This document shows, in pieces, positions 1 through 8,437 of a stretch of DNA of 64,000 nucleotides (positions are counted from its first letter, which is position 1; the number at the start of each line of letters is the position of its first letter). Under the pieces are notes generated by a model. It saw only the letters and a list, made by a program, of their open reading frames with translations, was not told the origin of the DNA and made no database searches. Source of the stretch: Photobacterium profundum (GTDB lineage Bacteria > Pseudomonadota > Gammaproteobacteria > Enterobacterales > Vibrionaceae); NCBI RefSeq assembly GCF_003026285.1, contig NZ_PYOD01000007.1, positions 62,001 to 126,000 of the forward strand. Direction: 5' to 3'. The position numbers were made by a program, and so were the translations under genes.

Positions 1-164
1 CGGCGCACCCGGCGAAGTTTAAAGAAGTGGTTGATGAGATCCTTGAGCTTGATATCGATCTGCCAGCCCCGCTTGCTAAGCATGGCGCGATGGAGCTGTT
101 ATCACTAGAGCGCGATAATGATTTTGAGCAGTTAAAAGCAGTGTTGCGAAGTGTTCAAGATTAA
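1..164 (+). CDS. thrC: Threonine synthase, C-terminal fragment
   Basis: Only the last 53 codons lie in the window, read in the frame starting at base 3 and ending at TAA 162-164. The peptide starts AHPAKFKEVVDEIL, which matches the C-terminal end of the PLP enzyme threonine synthase, which converts O-phosphohomoserine to threonine in the cytoplasm. The catalytic part lies upstream of the window, so the call rests on a short tail and on context: in Vibrio thrC sits beside grcA, nfo and ung as here. A bidirectional-looking terminator follows at once. Confidence 0.7.
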   Translation, partial: AHPAKFKEVVDEILELDIDLPAPLAKHGAMELLSLERDNDFEQLKAVLRSVQD

Positions 165-192
165 AATGATCTAACATGTTTTTTAGAAATTG

Positions 193-224
193 AAAACGGT
201 AGCCGTAATGGCTACCGTTTTTTT
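193..224 (+). terminator. Rho-independent terminator after thrC
   Basis: A 12-bp perfect stem (193-204 with 210-221, loop GTAAT) is followed by a T run on the plus strand. The A run on its left side lets it also serve the convergent symporter gene on the minus strand. Confidence 0.85.
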
Positions 225-229
225 ATGCG

Positions 230-1411
230 TTAACTTTCTTGTTGAGTTTCTATTGCTGGCTGGTGTTTTTCTTCTTTAGAAAATTTATTGACCCATAATG
301 CGATAGCGCCATCACCAGTAATATTACAGGCTGTACCAAAGCTATCTTGTGCCATATATAGTGCAATCATGAGGGCAAGCTCTGCCTCGCCAAAACCGAG
401 CATAGAAGCCATTAACCCTAGCGCCGCCATTACTGCACCACCGGGTGCTCCAGGTGCGGCAATCATAGTAATACCAAGCATCATAATGAACGGTAACATT
501 TCAATTAATGATGGGATGGCAATATGTTGGCTTAATGCCATTACAGCAGTAGAGCAAGTGACGAGTGTAATGGTTGAACCTGAAAGGTGGATCGTGGCAC
601 ATAAAGGGATCGTAAAGTTTGCAATAGAATCATCAACACCATTCTTTTTTGTTTGGCGCAGGGTAACCGGAATGGTTGCAGCCGACGACATGGTACCAAC
701 GGCGGTGAAGTAGGCCGGTAGCATGTTTTTGATTAATTTTATTGGTGACTGACGAAGTACCAACCCCGTTATAGTGTACTGAATAGTAATCCATACCCAA
801 TGCATGATGATAGCTAGGGTTAAGACTACACCGAATGTTTTTAATGTGGTAAAAACCGTTCCTTCTGCTGACATTTCAGCAAACACGCCAGCAATATATA
901 GCGGTAAAAATGGAATAATGACTTTTGCTAATAAAAGGTCAATAACATTGCGCCCTTCATCTGCAATTTTTCTTAAATTTTGGCTATCGGTAATACTGAT
1001 ACCTAATCCAAATAAAAAGGCAGTGGCGAGAGCCGTCATTACACCAAATAATGGCGGTATTTCTAATGTTAGAAAGCTTGTTAATTTATCAGAACTGCTA
1101 GCGACGGTAACCGTTGATTCTGGTAATCCAGCGATGACAACGCTGGCAACAAGAAAGGCGAGGCTACCTGCAATAATCGTTGAACCGTAAGAGAGTGCGA
1201 CGGTTTTACCTAATAACGAACCTGAATTTTTAGGTAAGCTGGCAATACCGCTAGTAATGTAAAAAAGAATAATAAGAGGAATGGTAAAACCGATTAGTTG
1301 GCCGCCAAGTTGTTTTATTGTTAGTAGTGTTCGAATTATGCTATCCGGCGCAAAAAAGCCGAGTAGGATGCCGACTAAAATACCAGAGATCAATTTTAGT
1401 ATTAACTTCAT
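230..1411 (-). CDS. Dicarboxylate/amino acid:cation symporter (DAACS family)
   Basis: A 393-residue inner-membrane carrier with about eight to ten hydrophobic segments and two re-entrant loop signatures, of the sodium- or proton-coupled dicarboxylate/glutamate symporter family. The serine-rich hairpin motif reads SSAATIPVTLRQ, the second loop APGAPGGAVMAALG, and the substrate-site helix ends DSFGTACNITGDGAIALWV, as in the family. The reading frame is open up to 1459, but the ATG at 1411 has a CAGGAG ribosome binding site seven bases upstream and starts MKLILKLISG, so I chose it. It is convergent with thrC. Substrate (succinate, glutamate, serine) cannot be decided by eye. A second, different member is at 20238. 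Confidence 0.85.
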   Translation of the reverse strand: MKLILKLISGILVGILLGFFAPDSIIRTLLTIKQLGGQLIGFTIPLIILFYITSGIASLPKNSGSLLGKTVALSYGSTIIAGSLAFLVASVVIAGLPESTVTVASSSDKLTSFLTLEIPPLFGVMTALATAFLFGLGISITDSQNLRKIADEGRNVIDLLLAKVIIPFLPLYIAGVFAEMSAEGTVFTTLKTFGVVLTLAIIMHWVWITIQYTITGLVLRQSPIKLIKNMLPAYFTAVGTMSSAATIPVTLRQTKKNGVDDSIANFTIPLCATIHLSGSTITLVTCSTAVMALSQHIAIPSLIEMLPFIMMLGITMIAAPGAPGGAVMAALGLMASMLGFGEAELALMIALYMAQDSFGTACNITGDGAIALWVNKFSKEEKHQPAIETQQES

Positions 1412-1714
1412 AAAGCTGGCTCCTGAGAGGGAATGTTTTAAGAAATTTATGCTGCACATTGTTATTTGTCCAATTGTTCATACAAACAACTGTGCTGGCA
1501 ATGTACGCTAAATTTAGTGAAACTGTCTGTTATTTGGTCGGTATTGAGAGGTGAATATTAAAAATATCCATATTTGTGATATGAACGCCATACTGAAAAG
1601 TAAGCTGATATTAAAGAGGGGGTAGATTAAAGGCGGCATGATTTGATGAATAACAGGCATAAAAAAACGGCACCTTAGGCACCGTCCTATTTATACTTTT
1701 ATCTAATAGCTAAA
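1412..1714. other. Intergenic region, no gene seen
   Basis: This gap of about 300 bases holds the upstream region of the symporter on the minus strand and, at its far end, the grcA terminator. I see no convincing open frame. A short inverted motif TTGTT-CATAC-AAACAA lies near 1477-1492 in the symporter upstream region but is too short to assign. Confidence 0.4.
1661..1685 (-). terminator. Terminator of grcA
   Basis: On the minus strand the RNA reads ACGGUGCC-UAA-GGUGCCGU followed by a run of U. The stem closes completely only if two G-U pairs are allowed, which orients it to the minus strand, directly after the grcA stop codon. Confidence 0.75.
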
Positions 1715-2092
1715 TTACAGGCTGCTAGTGAAAGTACGAGCGATTACGTCTTTTTGCTGCTCTGTTGTTAGAGAGTTAAAACGTACAGCATAACCTGATA
1801 CACGGATTGTTAACTGTGGGTATTTTTCTGGGTGTGCTACTGCATCTTCCAGTGTTTCTTTCTTAAGAACGTTAACGTTAAGGTGCTGACCACCTTCAAT
1901 CTTAGCTGGAACTTCGATAGCAACGTCACGAGACTCGTATTCACCTAGGTCTGCTGCTGCGATAACTTGATCTTCTTCAAAGCCAGTTTTTGCTACAACA
2001 CAGCGAGCTTCATTTGTTTCGCTGTCTAGTAACCAGATGCTATTTAGTAGATCATCGTTCGCTGATTTTGTAATTTGAATGCCTGTGATCAT
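1715..2092 (-). CDS. grcA: Autonomous glycyl radical cofactor (spare part for pyruvate formate-lyase)
   Basis: A 125-residue homologue of E. coli YfiD/GrcA, a cytoplasmic protein that takes the place of the damaged C-terminal glycyl-radical domain of pyruvate formate-lyase after oxygen exposure. The glycyl-radical signature RVSGYAVRF is present, with the radical glycine at about residue 100, and the C-terminus ends [10 protein letters not shown] as in the family. The frame is open 33 codons further upstream, but the start at 2092 ([10 protein letters not shown]) matches the family start and has GGAG upstream. It is a single-gene unit with its own terminator and an upstream region holding two FNR sites, fitting microaerobic control. 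Confidence 0.96.
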   Translation of the reverse strand: MITGIQITKSANDDLLNSIWLLDSETNEARCVVAKTGFEEDQVIAAADLGEYESRDVAIEVPAKIEGGQHLNVNVLKKETLEDAVAHPEKYPQLTIRVSGYAVRFNSLTTEQQKDVIARTFTSSL

Positions 2093-2147
2093 GACTTTAT
2101 TCTCCGAAGAAATGTAGTTAGTTTTTAAATTTTTTATTGAGCTGCCT

Positions 2148-2191
2148 ATTATATACCTCGATAATAGAGAATTGGTATTGATGTAGATCAA
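2148..2191 (-). promoter_or_regulatory. grcA promoter with class II FNR site
   Basis: On the minus strand a perfect -10 hexamer TATAAT lies at 2148-2153. A perfect FNR box TTGAT-GTAG-ATCAA lies at 2178-2191, its centre about 42-43 bp upstream of the predicted transcription start near 2141. That is the class II position, where FNR replaces a -35 element. FNR and its consensus are established; the site in this genome is inferred. Confidence 0.85.
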
Positions 2192-2230
2192 ATAACAACA
2201 ATAAACCCTGTTTTTAATGCGGCTGTTTTT

Positions 2231-2244
2231 TTGAGCTAGGTCAA
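2231..2244 (-). promoter_or_regulatory. Second, weaker FNR-like site upstream of grcA
   Basis: TTGAG-CTAG-GTCAA is the FNR palindrome with one symmetric change in each half. Its centre (2237.5) lies exactly 53 bp from the centre of the perfect site (2184.5), the same spacing as the two FNR sites I know for E. coli yfiD (-40.5 and -93.5). Confidence 0.6.
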
Positions 2245-2432
2245 GTTAACCTTAGTTTACCTACTATTCGGTAGTTATTTTAAAGTTTAAAAAATAGTTT
2301 AAATGATCATTTGTAGTAAAATTACAACATAAATAAAAAGTGAACCCCTTGATTTAAGCGGAATACAGGCCATGAATAGGCGTATTTTGTTGTAACTCAT
2401 GTGGGAAAATAACATAACAAATAGGATTAAAA

Positions 2433-3281
2433 ATGAAGTTAATTGGTGCGCATGTTTCTGCGGCTGGCGGGGTATTTAATGCACCGGAAAATGCAGCCAA
2501 AATTGGTGCTAACGCCTTTGCATTATTCACAAAGAACCAAAGACAGTGGGTGGCTAAGCCATTAGAACAAGATGTTATTATCGCTTTTAAAGCGCGTTGT
2601 CAGCAGTACGAATTTAAGAGCGAGGCGATTTTGCCGCATGATTCTTACTTGATCAATTTGGGCAACCCTGAGACAGAAAAGCTGGAGAAATCTCGTGCGG
2701 CATTTATTGATGAAATGCAGCGTTGTAATCAACTCGGGCTTACTTTACTGAATTTCCATCCTGGTAGTCATTTAAAAAAGATTAGTGAATCAGACTGTTT
2801 AAGATTGATTGCTGAATCGATAAATATGGCGCATCAGGAAGTGCCTGATGTTGTGGCGGTGATTGAGAATACCGCAGGACAGGGATCGAATTTAGGTTGG
2901 CGATTTGAACATTTAGCTGAAATTATTGAACAGGTTGAAGATAAGAGCCGTGTAGGTGTATGTATTGATACCTGCCATACATTCGCTGCGGGTTATGACT
3001 TACGCTCTGAATCTGCTACAGAGGCAACATTTGCTGAATTTGATCAGACGGTGGGAATGTCTTTTTTACGTGGCATGCATTTAAATGATTCAAAGGGAAA
3101 ATTGGGAAGCCATTTAGATCGACATCATAGCCTAGGGGAAGGTGAAATTGGCTGGGATTGCTTCCGCTACCTGATGCAAGATAGTCGTTTTGATAATATT
3201 CCCTTGGTGTTAGAAACTATAAATCCTGATATTTGGCAGCAAGAAATTATGACGCTACGCTCATTTGTGGCCAATGAATAA
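2433..3281 (+). CDS. nfo: Endonuclease IV (AP endonuclease)
   Basis: A 282-residue TIM-barrel, trinuclear-zinc endonuclease that nicks DNA 5' of abasic sites and removes 3' blocking groups in base excision repair. Family signatures are all present: GAHVSAAGG at the start, [64 protein letters not shown] and [12 protein letters not shown], which carry the zinc-binding His, Asp and Glu residues. Length equals the usual family length. ung follows after 400 bp, so two sequential base-excision steps are encoded close together, as in Vibrio. The ribosome binding site (TAGGATT) is modest. Confidence 0.97.
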   Translation: MKLIGAHVSAAGGVFNAPENAAKIGANAFALFTKNQRQWVAKPLEQDVIIAFKARCQQYEFKSEAILPHDSYLINLGNPETEKLEKSRAAFIDEMQRCNQLGLTLLNFHPGSHLKKISESDCLRLIAESINMAHQEVPDVVAVIENTAGQGSNLGWRFEHLAEIIEQVEDKSRVGVCIDTCHTFAAGYDLRSESATEATFAEFDQTVGMSFLRGMHLNDSKGKLGSHLDRHHSLGEGEIGWDCFRYLMQDSRFDNIPLVLETINPDIWQQEIMTLRSFVANE

Positions 3282-3454
3282 AAGCACAGTGATAGGGCAA
3301 GTGCGTTGAAATGGTGCTTTAAGTTTTTTAACAACAAAAAAACTATAAGCATAACTATATGTATTTAATCTATTTATTTGTCATGATTAAAAGTTGGCAT
3401 TCTTTTTTCATATCCTTATTCATAGTGGATTTTATTCTTATTGGAGTTAGGATT

Positions 3455-3589
3455 ATGAACATGACAATAATTTCTCAAACCGCAATTTATGCTGCTCGAT
3501 TACCTCAAGCAAACCGCCCAATTCAAGGTCGTGGGCATTGGCGCTCACCCGTTACGCCACACCATAAAGATCAATTAGGTAGGGCTTAA
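3455..3589 (+). CDS. Small hypothetical protein, 44 residues
   Basis: A short open frame with a good ribosome binding site (GGAG at 3443-3446, eight bases before ATG 3455). The peptide begins MNMTIISQTAIYAARLP and is basic and rich in Pro, His and Arg towards its end, with no signal peptide or membrane segment. The frame extends upstream to 3359, but the extension has no good start signal. It lies between nfo and ung, same strand. I do not recognise a family. It could be a real small protein, a leader peptide for ung or chance; codon choice looks native. Confidence 0.4.
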   Translation: MNMTIISQTAIYAARLPQANRPIQGRGHWRSPVTPHHKDQLGRA

Positions 3590-3680
3590 GGTGGTTATTT
3601 TGTGGTGGCTCTGAATAATCACTTCTGATTTTAATGTTGAAATCGTTAGAATAACGGTATTACATCGAATCAGGATCAAT

Positions 3681-4367
3681 ATGATGAGCCCCACAAATAC
3701 TTGGCAAGACATTATCAATCAAGAAAAACAACAGCCCTATTTTCAGAAAATTGAACAGTTTGTGTCTACTGCCCGTTCTAATGGCAACGTTATTTTCCCT
3801 CCTGAGCAAGATGTTTTTAATGCATTTAATTCAACACCATTAGCCCAAGTAAAGGTCGTAATATTAGGCCAAGATCCCTACCATGGCGTTAATCAAGCAC
3901 ATGGTTTGAGTTTTTCTGTTTTGCCTGGCATTAAAACACCCCCATCACTCGCGAATATGTACAAAGAATTAGCCACCGATATCCCAGGATTTCAAATTCC
4001 CCAGCATGGTTACCTTCAAAGTTGGGCAGATCAAGGTGTTTTGCTATTAAATACAGTGTTGACTGTCGAGCAAAGTAAAGCGCATTCACATGCCAAAATT
4101 GGTTGGGAAACATTTACGGATAAAATTATCGATGTGCTTGATCAACAGAGTGCGGGCGTTGTGTTTGTATTGTGGGGAGCGCATGCGCAGAAAAAAGGTA
4201 AAAAGATTAATACCGATAAGCATCATGTTTTAAAATCGGCTCATCCATCACCGCTATCGGCATATCGTGGTTTTTTTGGTTGTAAGCATTTCTCTCAAGT
4301 GAATCATCTATTATGTGACATGAATAAAGCACCAATTGATTGGCAGCCTAAAAGGATTCAAGAGTAA
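3681..4367 (+). CDS. ung: Uracil-DNA glycosylase
   Basis: A 228-residue family 1 uracil-DNA glycosylase, which removes uracil from DNA as the first step of base excision repair. The water-activating motif GQDPYHG is present with the catalytic Asp at residue 65, and the DNA minor-groove loop [13 protein letters not shown] with the catalytic His at residue 188. The uracil-pocket segment [10 protein letters not shown] is also intact. Two ATG codons stand in tandem (3681 and 3684); AGGA at 3672-3675 fits either. The abasic product made by this enzyme is the substrate of the nfo product encoded just upstream. Confidence 0.97.
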   Translation: MMSPTNTWQDIINQEKQQPYFQKIEQFVSTARSNGNVIFPPEQDVFNAFNSTPLAQVKVVILGQDPYHGVNQAHGLSFSVLPGIKTPPSLANMYKELATDIPGFQIPQHGYLQSWADQGVLLLNTVLTVEQSKAHSHAKIGWETFTDKIIDVLDQQSAGVVFVLWGAHAQKKGKKINTDKHHVLKSAHPSPLSAYRGFFGCKHFSQVNHLLCDMNKAPIDWQPKRIQE

Positions 4368-4514
4368 GTGGCTGGTTTTAAATGATTGATAACAACAGGT
4401 GTTAATAAATACCCGTGAAAATGTGAACAATTAGTAATCAGGATCAATATGTATTTTCTTTGATGAATTACACTTAAATAAATGCATTTAAGATAAGCAA
4501 TCAAGGAGAGGGTT

Positions 4515-5048
4515 ATGATGTTAGATAGTATTCATACCGAGCATGGTTATATAAACCGCTTATTGAATATTCTGCAGCAGAAGCTAGATGCTATTGAAAA
4601 TGGTCGTACGGTTAATTACAGCTTGATTAAAGATATTGTGGAATACCTTCAACAGTATGCTGAACACTGCCATCATCCCAAGGAAGATATTCTGTACCAT
4701 TATTATCAATCGCATTATGCAAAAAATGGCGATATGCAAAGCCTCGAGCAAGAGCATCATCAGTTGGCACAGCTTACTGCTGAGTTTGCTGATACGGTTG
4801 AAATGGTACTAATGGATGCCGTTATTCCTCTTGATATCTTTGCTGAAAAGTTGAATGTGTTTGTCGTACGTCAGAAGGCACATCTAGAGTTTGAAGAAAA
4901 AAACATATTCCCGCTAATTCGTCGTGATTTTACTGCAGAAGATTGGGTTGCAGTATCGAAAGAACTGCAAGTTTATCAGGATGATCCACTCTTTGGTGAG
5001 CATGTTGATGCACGTTATCAAAAATTATCTGAACATATATCAAAGTAA
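4515..5048 (+). CDS. Hemerythrin HHE-domain protein
   Basis: A 177-residue, mostly helical cytoplasmic protein with the pattern of the hemerythrin HHE cation-binding domain. The likely iron ligands are in IHTEHGYINRLL near the N-terminus, HCHHPKEDILYHYY near residue 55, EQEHHQLAQL near 80 and QKAHLEFEEKNIFP near 120. Proteins of this group bind a di-iron centre and are linked to oxygen, nitric oxide or redox sensing, or repair of iron centres; which applies here is not visible. A strong AAGGAG site precedes the ATG at 4515. It seems to be transcribed alone, ending at a hairpin at 5102-5122. Confidence 0.85.
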   Translation: MMLDSIHTEHGYINRLLNILQQKLDAIENGRTVNYSLIKDIVEYLQQYAEHCHHPKEDILYHYYQSHYAKNGDMQSLEQEHHQLAQLTAEFADTVEMVLMDAVIPLDIFAEKLNVFVVRQKAHLEFEEKNIFPLIRRDFTAEDWVAVSKELQVYQDDPLFGEHVDARYQKLSEHISK

Positions 5049-5101
5049 TCGTTATTGCTGGACTATCGTGTTTAATTGTCGTTACGGATAATTAAAAAGA
5101 A

Positions 5102-5122
5102 AGCGCCAATCTGATTGGCGCT
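5102..5122 (-). terminator. Terminator between hemerythrin gene and DUF3545 gene
   Basis: A 9-bp perfect stem AGCGCCAAT/ATTGGCGCT with a three-base loop. On the minus strand it is followed by TTTCTTTTT, so it mainly ends the DUF3545 transcript; the plus strand has only a poor T run (TGTTTATATTGTTT). Confidence 0.7.
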
Positions 5123-5149
5123 GTTTATATTGTTTAGCATGTGGATTGA

Positions 5150-5332
5150 TTAGAAATCAATCTGTTCATCTGAAAGGTCTTGGAGCATATCAAGATCTTG
5201 TAATTCTCTACGCAGTCTTTGCCTGTCCTTTATTGCTTCAATTTCACGCCACTTCCGTTTTACCGGTTTACTGCGTGACCCGCGAGCCGGCTGTTGTGTT
5301 GCAAGAATGTCATCGAATGCAAAGCTATCCAT
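5150..5332 (-). CDS. DUF3545 family small protein
   Basis: A 60-residue charged protein whose middle reads KRKWREIEAIKDRQRLRREL, the conserved core of DUF3545 proteins of Vibrio and Shewanella as I remember them, followed by an acidic tail ending LSDEQIDF. Function is not known. The family core predicts a basic amphipathic helix, and no signal peptide or membrane segment is present. The start at 5332 has AGAGGTGC upstream, and the gene has its own terminator. The open frame on the opposite strand over the same bases is a shadow. Confidence 0.75.
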   Translation of the reverse strand: MDSFAFDDILATQQPARGSRSKPVKRKWREIEAIKDRQRLRRELQDLDMLQDLSDEQIDF

Positions 5333-5976
5333 AAAGCACCTCTAGTTCTTACATGACTATATAAGTTTAATAGCATATATAGTTTTAAAATAAAATTAAT
5401 GTGTTTCGTAAATGTTGGCTTTTTATGAATTTTTTATGTGAGTGTTCGTATGATCACAAGCTGGCGGAGTGAAAAATGAGCATACTCAATAAGTCATTGA
5501 TGCCGAGGTGAGAAAAAGTAACGTGAATAAATGGACTATGGCTAATGAGTTTCTCTGAGCATGATTCGATTAATTTAAGGGATATTTGTATTTAATTTGG
5601 ATGATTTTGGCGCATTAATGCGATAAAAATTGTTTTCAGTCGTTAAGTCACACGCTAATAAAGATGCGAAAATATGCTTTTAAGGTTAGGCATAAAGCAT
5701 GAAGTATTGCTTTTTGCTATATATCTTTGCATGATCATATACCTTCTATAATGTTTTTAGTATCAATGCCTTTTGGGTTGATTGTCTATTAGTTCCATAG
5801 ATTCAGTTTGATAAACGTAATAAGAGTGATAGGCATTGTTCGACGCTCTATTTCTGTTGTAAATCAATAAGAACAACGAAGGTTGTTAGTAAACAACTAT
5901 TATTATTTTATTGTGTTTCACTCATGTTTTTTTGAGTGGGTATTTATTCTTTTTTAATGTGTATGAGGTATCGGGC
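5333..5976. other. AT-rich intergenic region between divergent genes
   Basis: About 640 bases without a supported gene, holding the promoters of the DUF3545 gene (leftwards) and the amino-acid symporter (rightwards). A perfect -10-like hexamer TATAAT lies at 5747-5752 on the plus strand, but no matching -35 is seen at the right distance. A pair TGTGA...TCACA near 5438-5457 resembles a CRP site but its halves are too far apart. Nothing else recognisable. Confidence 0.4.
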
Positions 5977-7410
5977 GTGACTAGTCAGATTAATTTTTTA
6001 AACGATCTGTTATGGGGCTCTGTGCTCATTTATCTATTGGTCGGTGTCGGTATCTTCTTTACTTACCGTTTAGGCTTTATTCAATTTAAACATTTTGGGC
6101 ATATGTTCAGTGTGATGCGAAATAGCCGAAAATCGGATAAAGCAGGTATTTCGTCTTTTCAGGCACTTTGTACCAGCTTGGCTGCGCGTGTAGGTACGGG
6201 CAATATGGCCGGTGTAGCCGTTGCTCTGACCTTAGGTGGTCCTGGTGCTATTTTCTGGATGTGGTTAATCGCTATGTTAGGAATGGCAACCGCTTTTGCC
6301 GAAAGTGCACTTGCTCAGTTGTATAAAACCCGTGATGCAGATGGTAACTATCGTGGCGGCCCTGCGTATTATATGGAGAAAGGGTTAGGCATGCGCTGGA
6401 TGGGCGTGGTGTTTTCTATTTTCCTTATTATTGCCTTTGGCTTGGTATTTAATGCCGTGCAAGCGAATTCTATTTCGCAAGCAATGAATGTCGCATTTGG
6501 TTTTAATCCAACGTACGTCGGTATGGTATTGGTAGTAATGACGGGAATTATTATTTTTGGTGGATTACGGGCTATAGCACGTACAGCCGAAATTTTAGTA
6601 CCGGCAATGGCGCTGTGTTACTTATTGTTAGCGTTATTTATCATGTTTACCAATATGGAAAAATTACCGGGGGTTATCTCACTGATCTTCCGCAGTGCAT
6701 TTGGTTTAGAAGAAGCGGCGTCAGGCGCTTTAGGTTACACCATTGCACAGGGCATGATTAATGGCCTAAAACGTGGTTTATTTTCCAATGAAGCCGGTAT
6801 GGGTTCTGCACCGAATGCCGCGGCATCTGCGACACCATATCCTCCTCATCCTGCTTCTCAGGGTTATGTGCAAATGCTAGGTGTTTTCATGGATACCATT
6901 GTTATTTGTTCGGCCACGGTGGCGATTATTTTGATGTCAGGCGAATATGTGCCCCATGGTGAGGTGACGGGTATTGAGCTGACGCAACGTGCGCTAAGTG
7001 CTCAAGTTGGTAGCTGGGGTTCAATCTTCATTGCTGTGGCTATTTTCTTTTTTGCGTTTACTTCTCTTGTGGCAAATTACTCCTACGCAGAAACGAATTT
7101 GATCTTTTTAGAGCACAACAACAAAGCGGGCTTGAACGTATTCCGTCTTGTTGTACTCGGCATGGTGATGTTTGGTTCAATTGCCGATTTACCAACGGTG
7201 TGGGCTATGGCTGATGTGTCGATGGGGATGATGGCGATCATTAACTTGATTGCGATTGTTCTTCTATCTGGCACGGCGGTGAAATTGGCTAAGGATTACA
7301 ATAAGCAGCTTTCGCAAGGTAAGGTACCGACATTTGATAGTAAAGATTACCCAGAGCTGCATGCACAGCTAGAAGAAGGGATTTGGGATCAACCTAAATC
7401 GAAAGAGTGA
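5977..7410 (+). CDS. Alanine/glycine:cation symporter (AgcS family)
   Basis: A 477-residue sodium-coupled amino-acid carrier of the inner membrane with about eleven hydrophobic segments. The family signatures are LGFIQFKHF, SFQALCTSLAARVGTGNMAGVA, FWMWLIAMLGMATAFAES, GGPAYYMEKGLG and GLFSNEAGMGSAPNAAA (some shortened here for length), which place it in the alanine or glycine:sodium symporter family. The frame is open to an ATG at 5911, but GTG 5977 has GAGG eight bases upstream and gives the normal family start, so I use it. The substrate is D/L-alanine or glycine by family. It is a single gene ended by a strong terminator. Confidence 0.9.
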   Translation: MTSQINFLNDLLWGSVLIYLLVGVGIFFTYRLGFIQFKHFGHMFSVMRNSRKSDKAGISSFQALCTSLAARVGTGNMAGVAVALTLGGPGAIFWMWLIAMLGMATAFAESALAQLYKTRDADGNYRGGPAYYMEKGLGMRWMGVVFSIFLIIAFGLVFNAVQANSISQAMNVAFGFNPTYVGMVLVVMTGIIIFGGLRAIARTAEILVPAMALCYLLLALFIMFTNMEKLPGVISLIFRSAFGLEEAASGALGYTIAQGMINGLKRGLFSNEAGMGSAPNAAASATPYPPHPASQGYVQMLGVFMDTIVICSATVAIILMSGEYVPHGEVTGIELTQRALSAQVGSWGSIFIAVAIFFFAFTSLVANYSYAETNLIFLEHNNKAGLNVFRLVVLGMVMFGSIADLPTVWAMADVSMGMMAIINLIAIVLLSGTAVKLAKDYNKQLSQGKVPTFDSKDYPELHAQLEEGIWDQPKSKE

Positions 7411-7441
7411 TAGGTATTACCTATTAGATAAATCTATTAAG

Positions 7442-7468
7442 CCACGCGACAATCGCGTGGTTTTTTTT
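7442..7468 (+). terminator. Terminator after the AgcS symporter gene
   Basis: An 8-bp perfect stem CCACGCGA/TCGCGTGG with loop CAA (7442-7460) is followed by eight T. Confidence 0.93.
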
Positions 7469-7515
7469 GTTAATAATGATAATCTTCCGTTATCAAACCT
7501 AATGGATAAAGCCTT

Positions 7516-8295
7516 ATGTTAATTGTGGTTTCCCCAGCAAAAACACTTGATTATGACTCTCCCTTAGCAACGCAAACTTATACGTTACCAGAGCTAACGG
7601 ATCACTCTTCAGAGTTGATGGAAGTGTGCCGCGAGTTAACACCAATGGATATTGCTAGCCTGATGAAGGTGAGTGATAAAATAGCAGGTTTAAATGCAGC
7701 CCGCTTTGCTGAGTGGCAGCCAGAATTTACGACAGAGAATGCGCGTCAGGCTATTTTGGCATTCAAAGGCGATGTGTATACCGGGCTGGCGGCAGAAACC
7801 ATGACGGAAGAGGATTTTGCCTATACTCAGCAGCACCTTCGTATGTTGTCTGGCTTATACGGTTTACTACGTCCGCTTGATTTAATGCAACCTTATCGCT
7901 TAGAGATGGGTACAAAGCTTGCCAACCCACGTGGTGATAACTTGTATCAGTTCTGGGGTAGCGTGATCACTGAAAAGCTCAATGTTGCGCTTGCCGAGCA
8001 GGGCGATAATATCTTGATCAACTTAGCGTCAAATGAATATTTCAAATCGGTGAAGCCAAAATCATTAGATGCACTGCTCATCACGCCAGTTTTTAAAGAT
8101 TGTAAGAATGGAAATTATAAAGTGATCAGTTTTTACGCTAAAAAAGCTCGCGGCATGATGGCACGTTACATTATTGATAATCGTATTAAGTCAGTTGATG
8201 AACTGAAGCAATTTGATGTAGCGGGTTACTATTTCGTGCCAGCAGAATCCACCAGCAAAGAGTTCATTTTTAAACGTGAAGAGCAATTGAAGTAA
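7516..8295 (+). CDS. yaaA: Peroxide stress protein YaaA (UPF0246/DUF328)
   Basis: A 259-residue cytoplasmic protein starting [17 protein letters not shown], with the conserved segments [42 protein letters not shown] and [11 protein letters not shown] that define the YaaA family. In E. coli YaaA is induced by OxyR and lowers free iron during peroxide stress, and structural work shows a DNA-binding fold; the same role is inferred here. It is the usual family length. No OxyR site was recognised in the short upstream gap. Transcribed alone between two terminators. Confidence 0.93.
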   Translation: MLIVVSPAKTLDYDSPLATQTYTLPELTDHSSELMEVCRELTPMDIASLMKVSDKIAGLNAARFAEWQPEFTTENARQAILAFKGDVYTGLAAETMTEEDFAYTQQHLRMLSGLYGLLRPLDLMQPYRLEMGTKLANPRGDNLYQFWGSVITEKLNVALAEQGDNILINLASNEYFKSVKPKSLDALLITPVFKDCKNGNYKVISFYAKKARGMMARYIIDNRIKSVDELKQFDVAGYYFVPAESTSKEFIFKREEQLK

Positions 8296-8374
8296 CACTG
8301 CTAGAGCGATGTGCTGAACATTGCCTAGAAGATGTATTCTTCTGTTGTTAGTATTTGGGTATGACAGATAAAAG

Positions 8375-8404
8375 AAAGGCAGAGATTTTATCTCTGCCTT
8401 TTTT
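8375..8404. terminator. Bidirectional terminator between yaaA and srmB
   Basis: A 12-bp stem AAAGGCAGAGAT/ATCTCTGCCTTT with a three-base loop. The plus strand ends in a T run; the minus strand continues TTTCTTTT, so it can end both convergent genes. Confidence 0.88.
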
Positions 8405-8437
8405 GTTTCTCTGTTGTAGAGATAAACCGATAAGTGA

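Noticed and set aside
288..1190. Two open frames of 128-141 codons on the plus strand
   Set aside because: They are antisense shadows of the symporter gene at 230-1411 and show no protein-like features.
3668..4451. 16-base direct repeat AATCAGGATCAATATG at 3668-3683 and 4436-4451, flanking ung
   Set aside because: The similarity stops at the 16 bases, the second copy does not lead into a gene, and there is no sign of a mobile element between them. Probably chance or a remnant.
5438..5457. TGTGA...TCACA as a CRP site upstream of the AgcS symporter
   Set aside because: The half-sites are about twelve bases apart instead of six.
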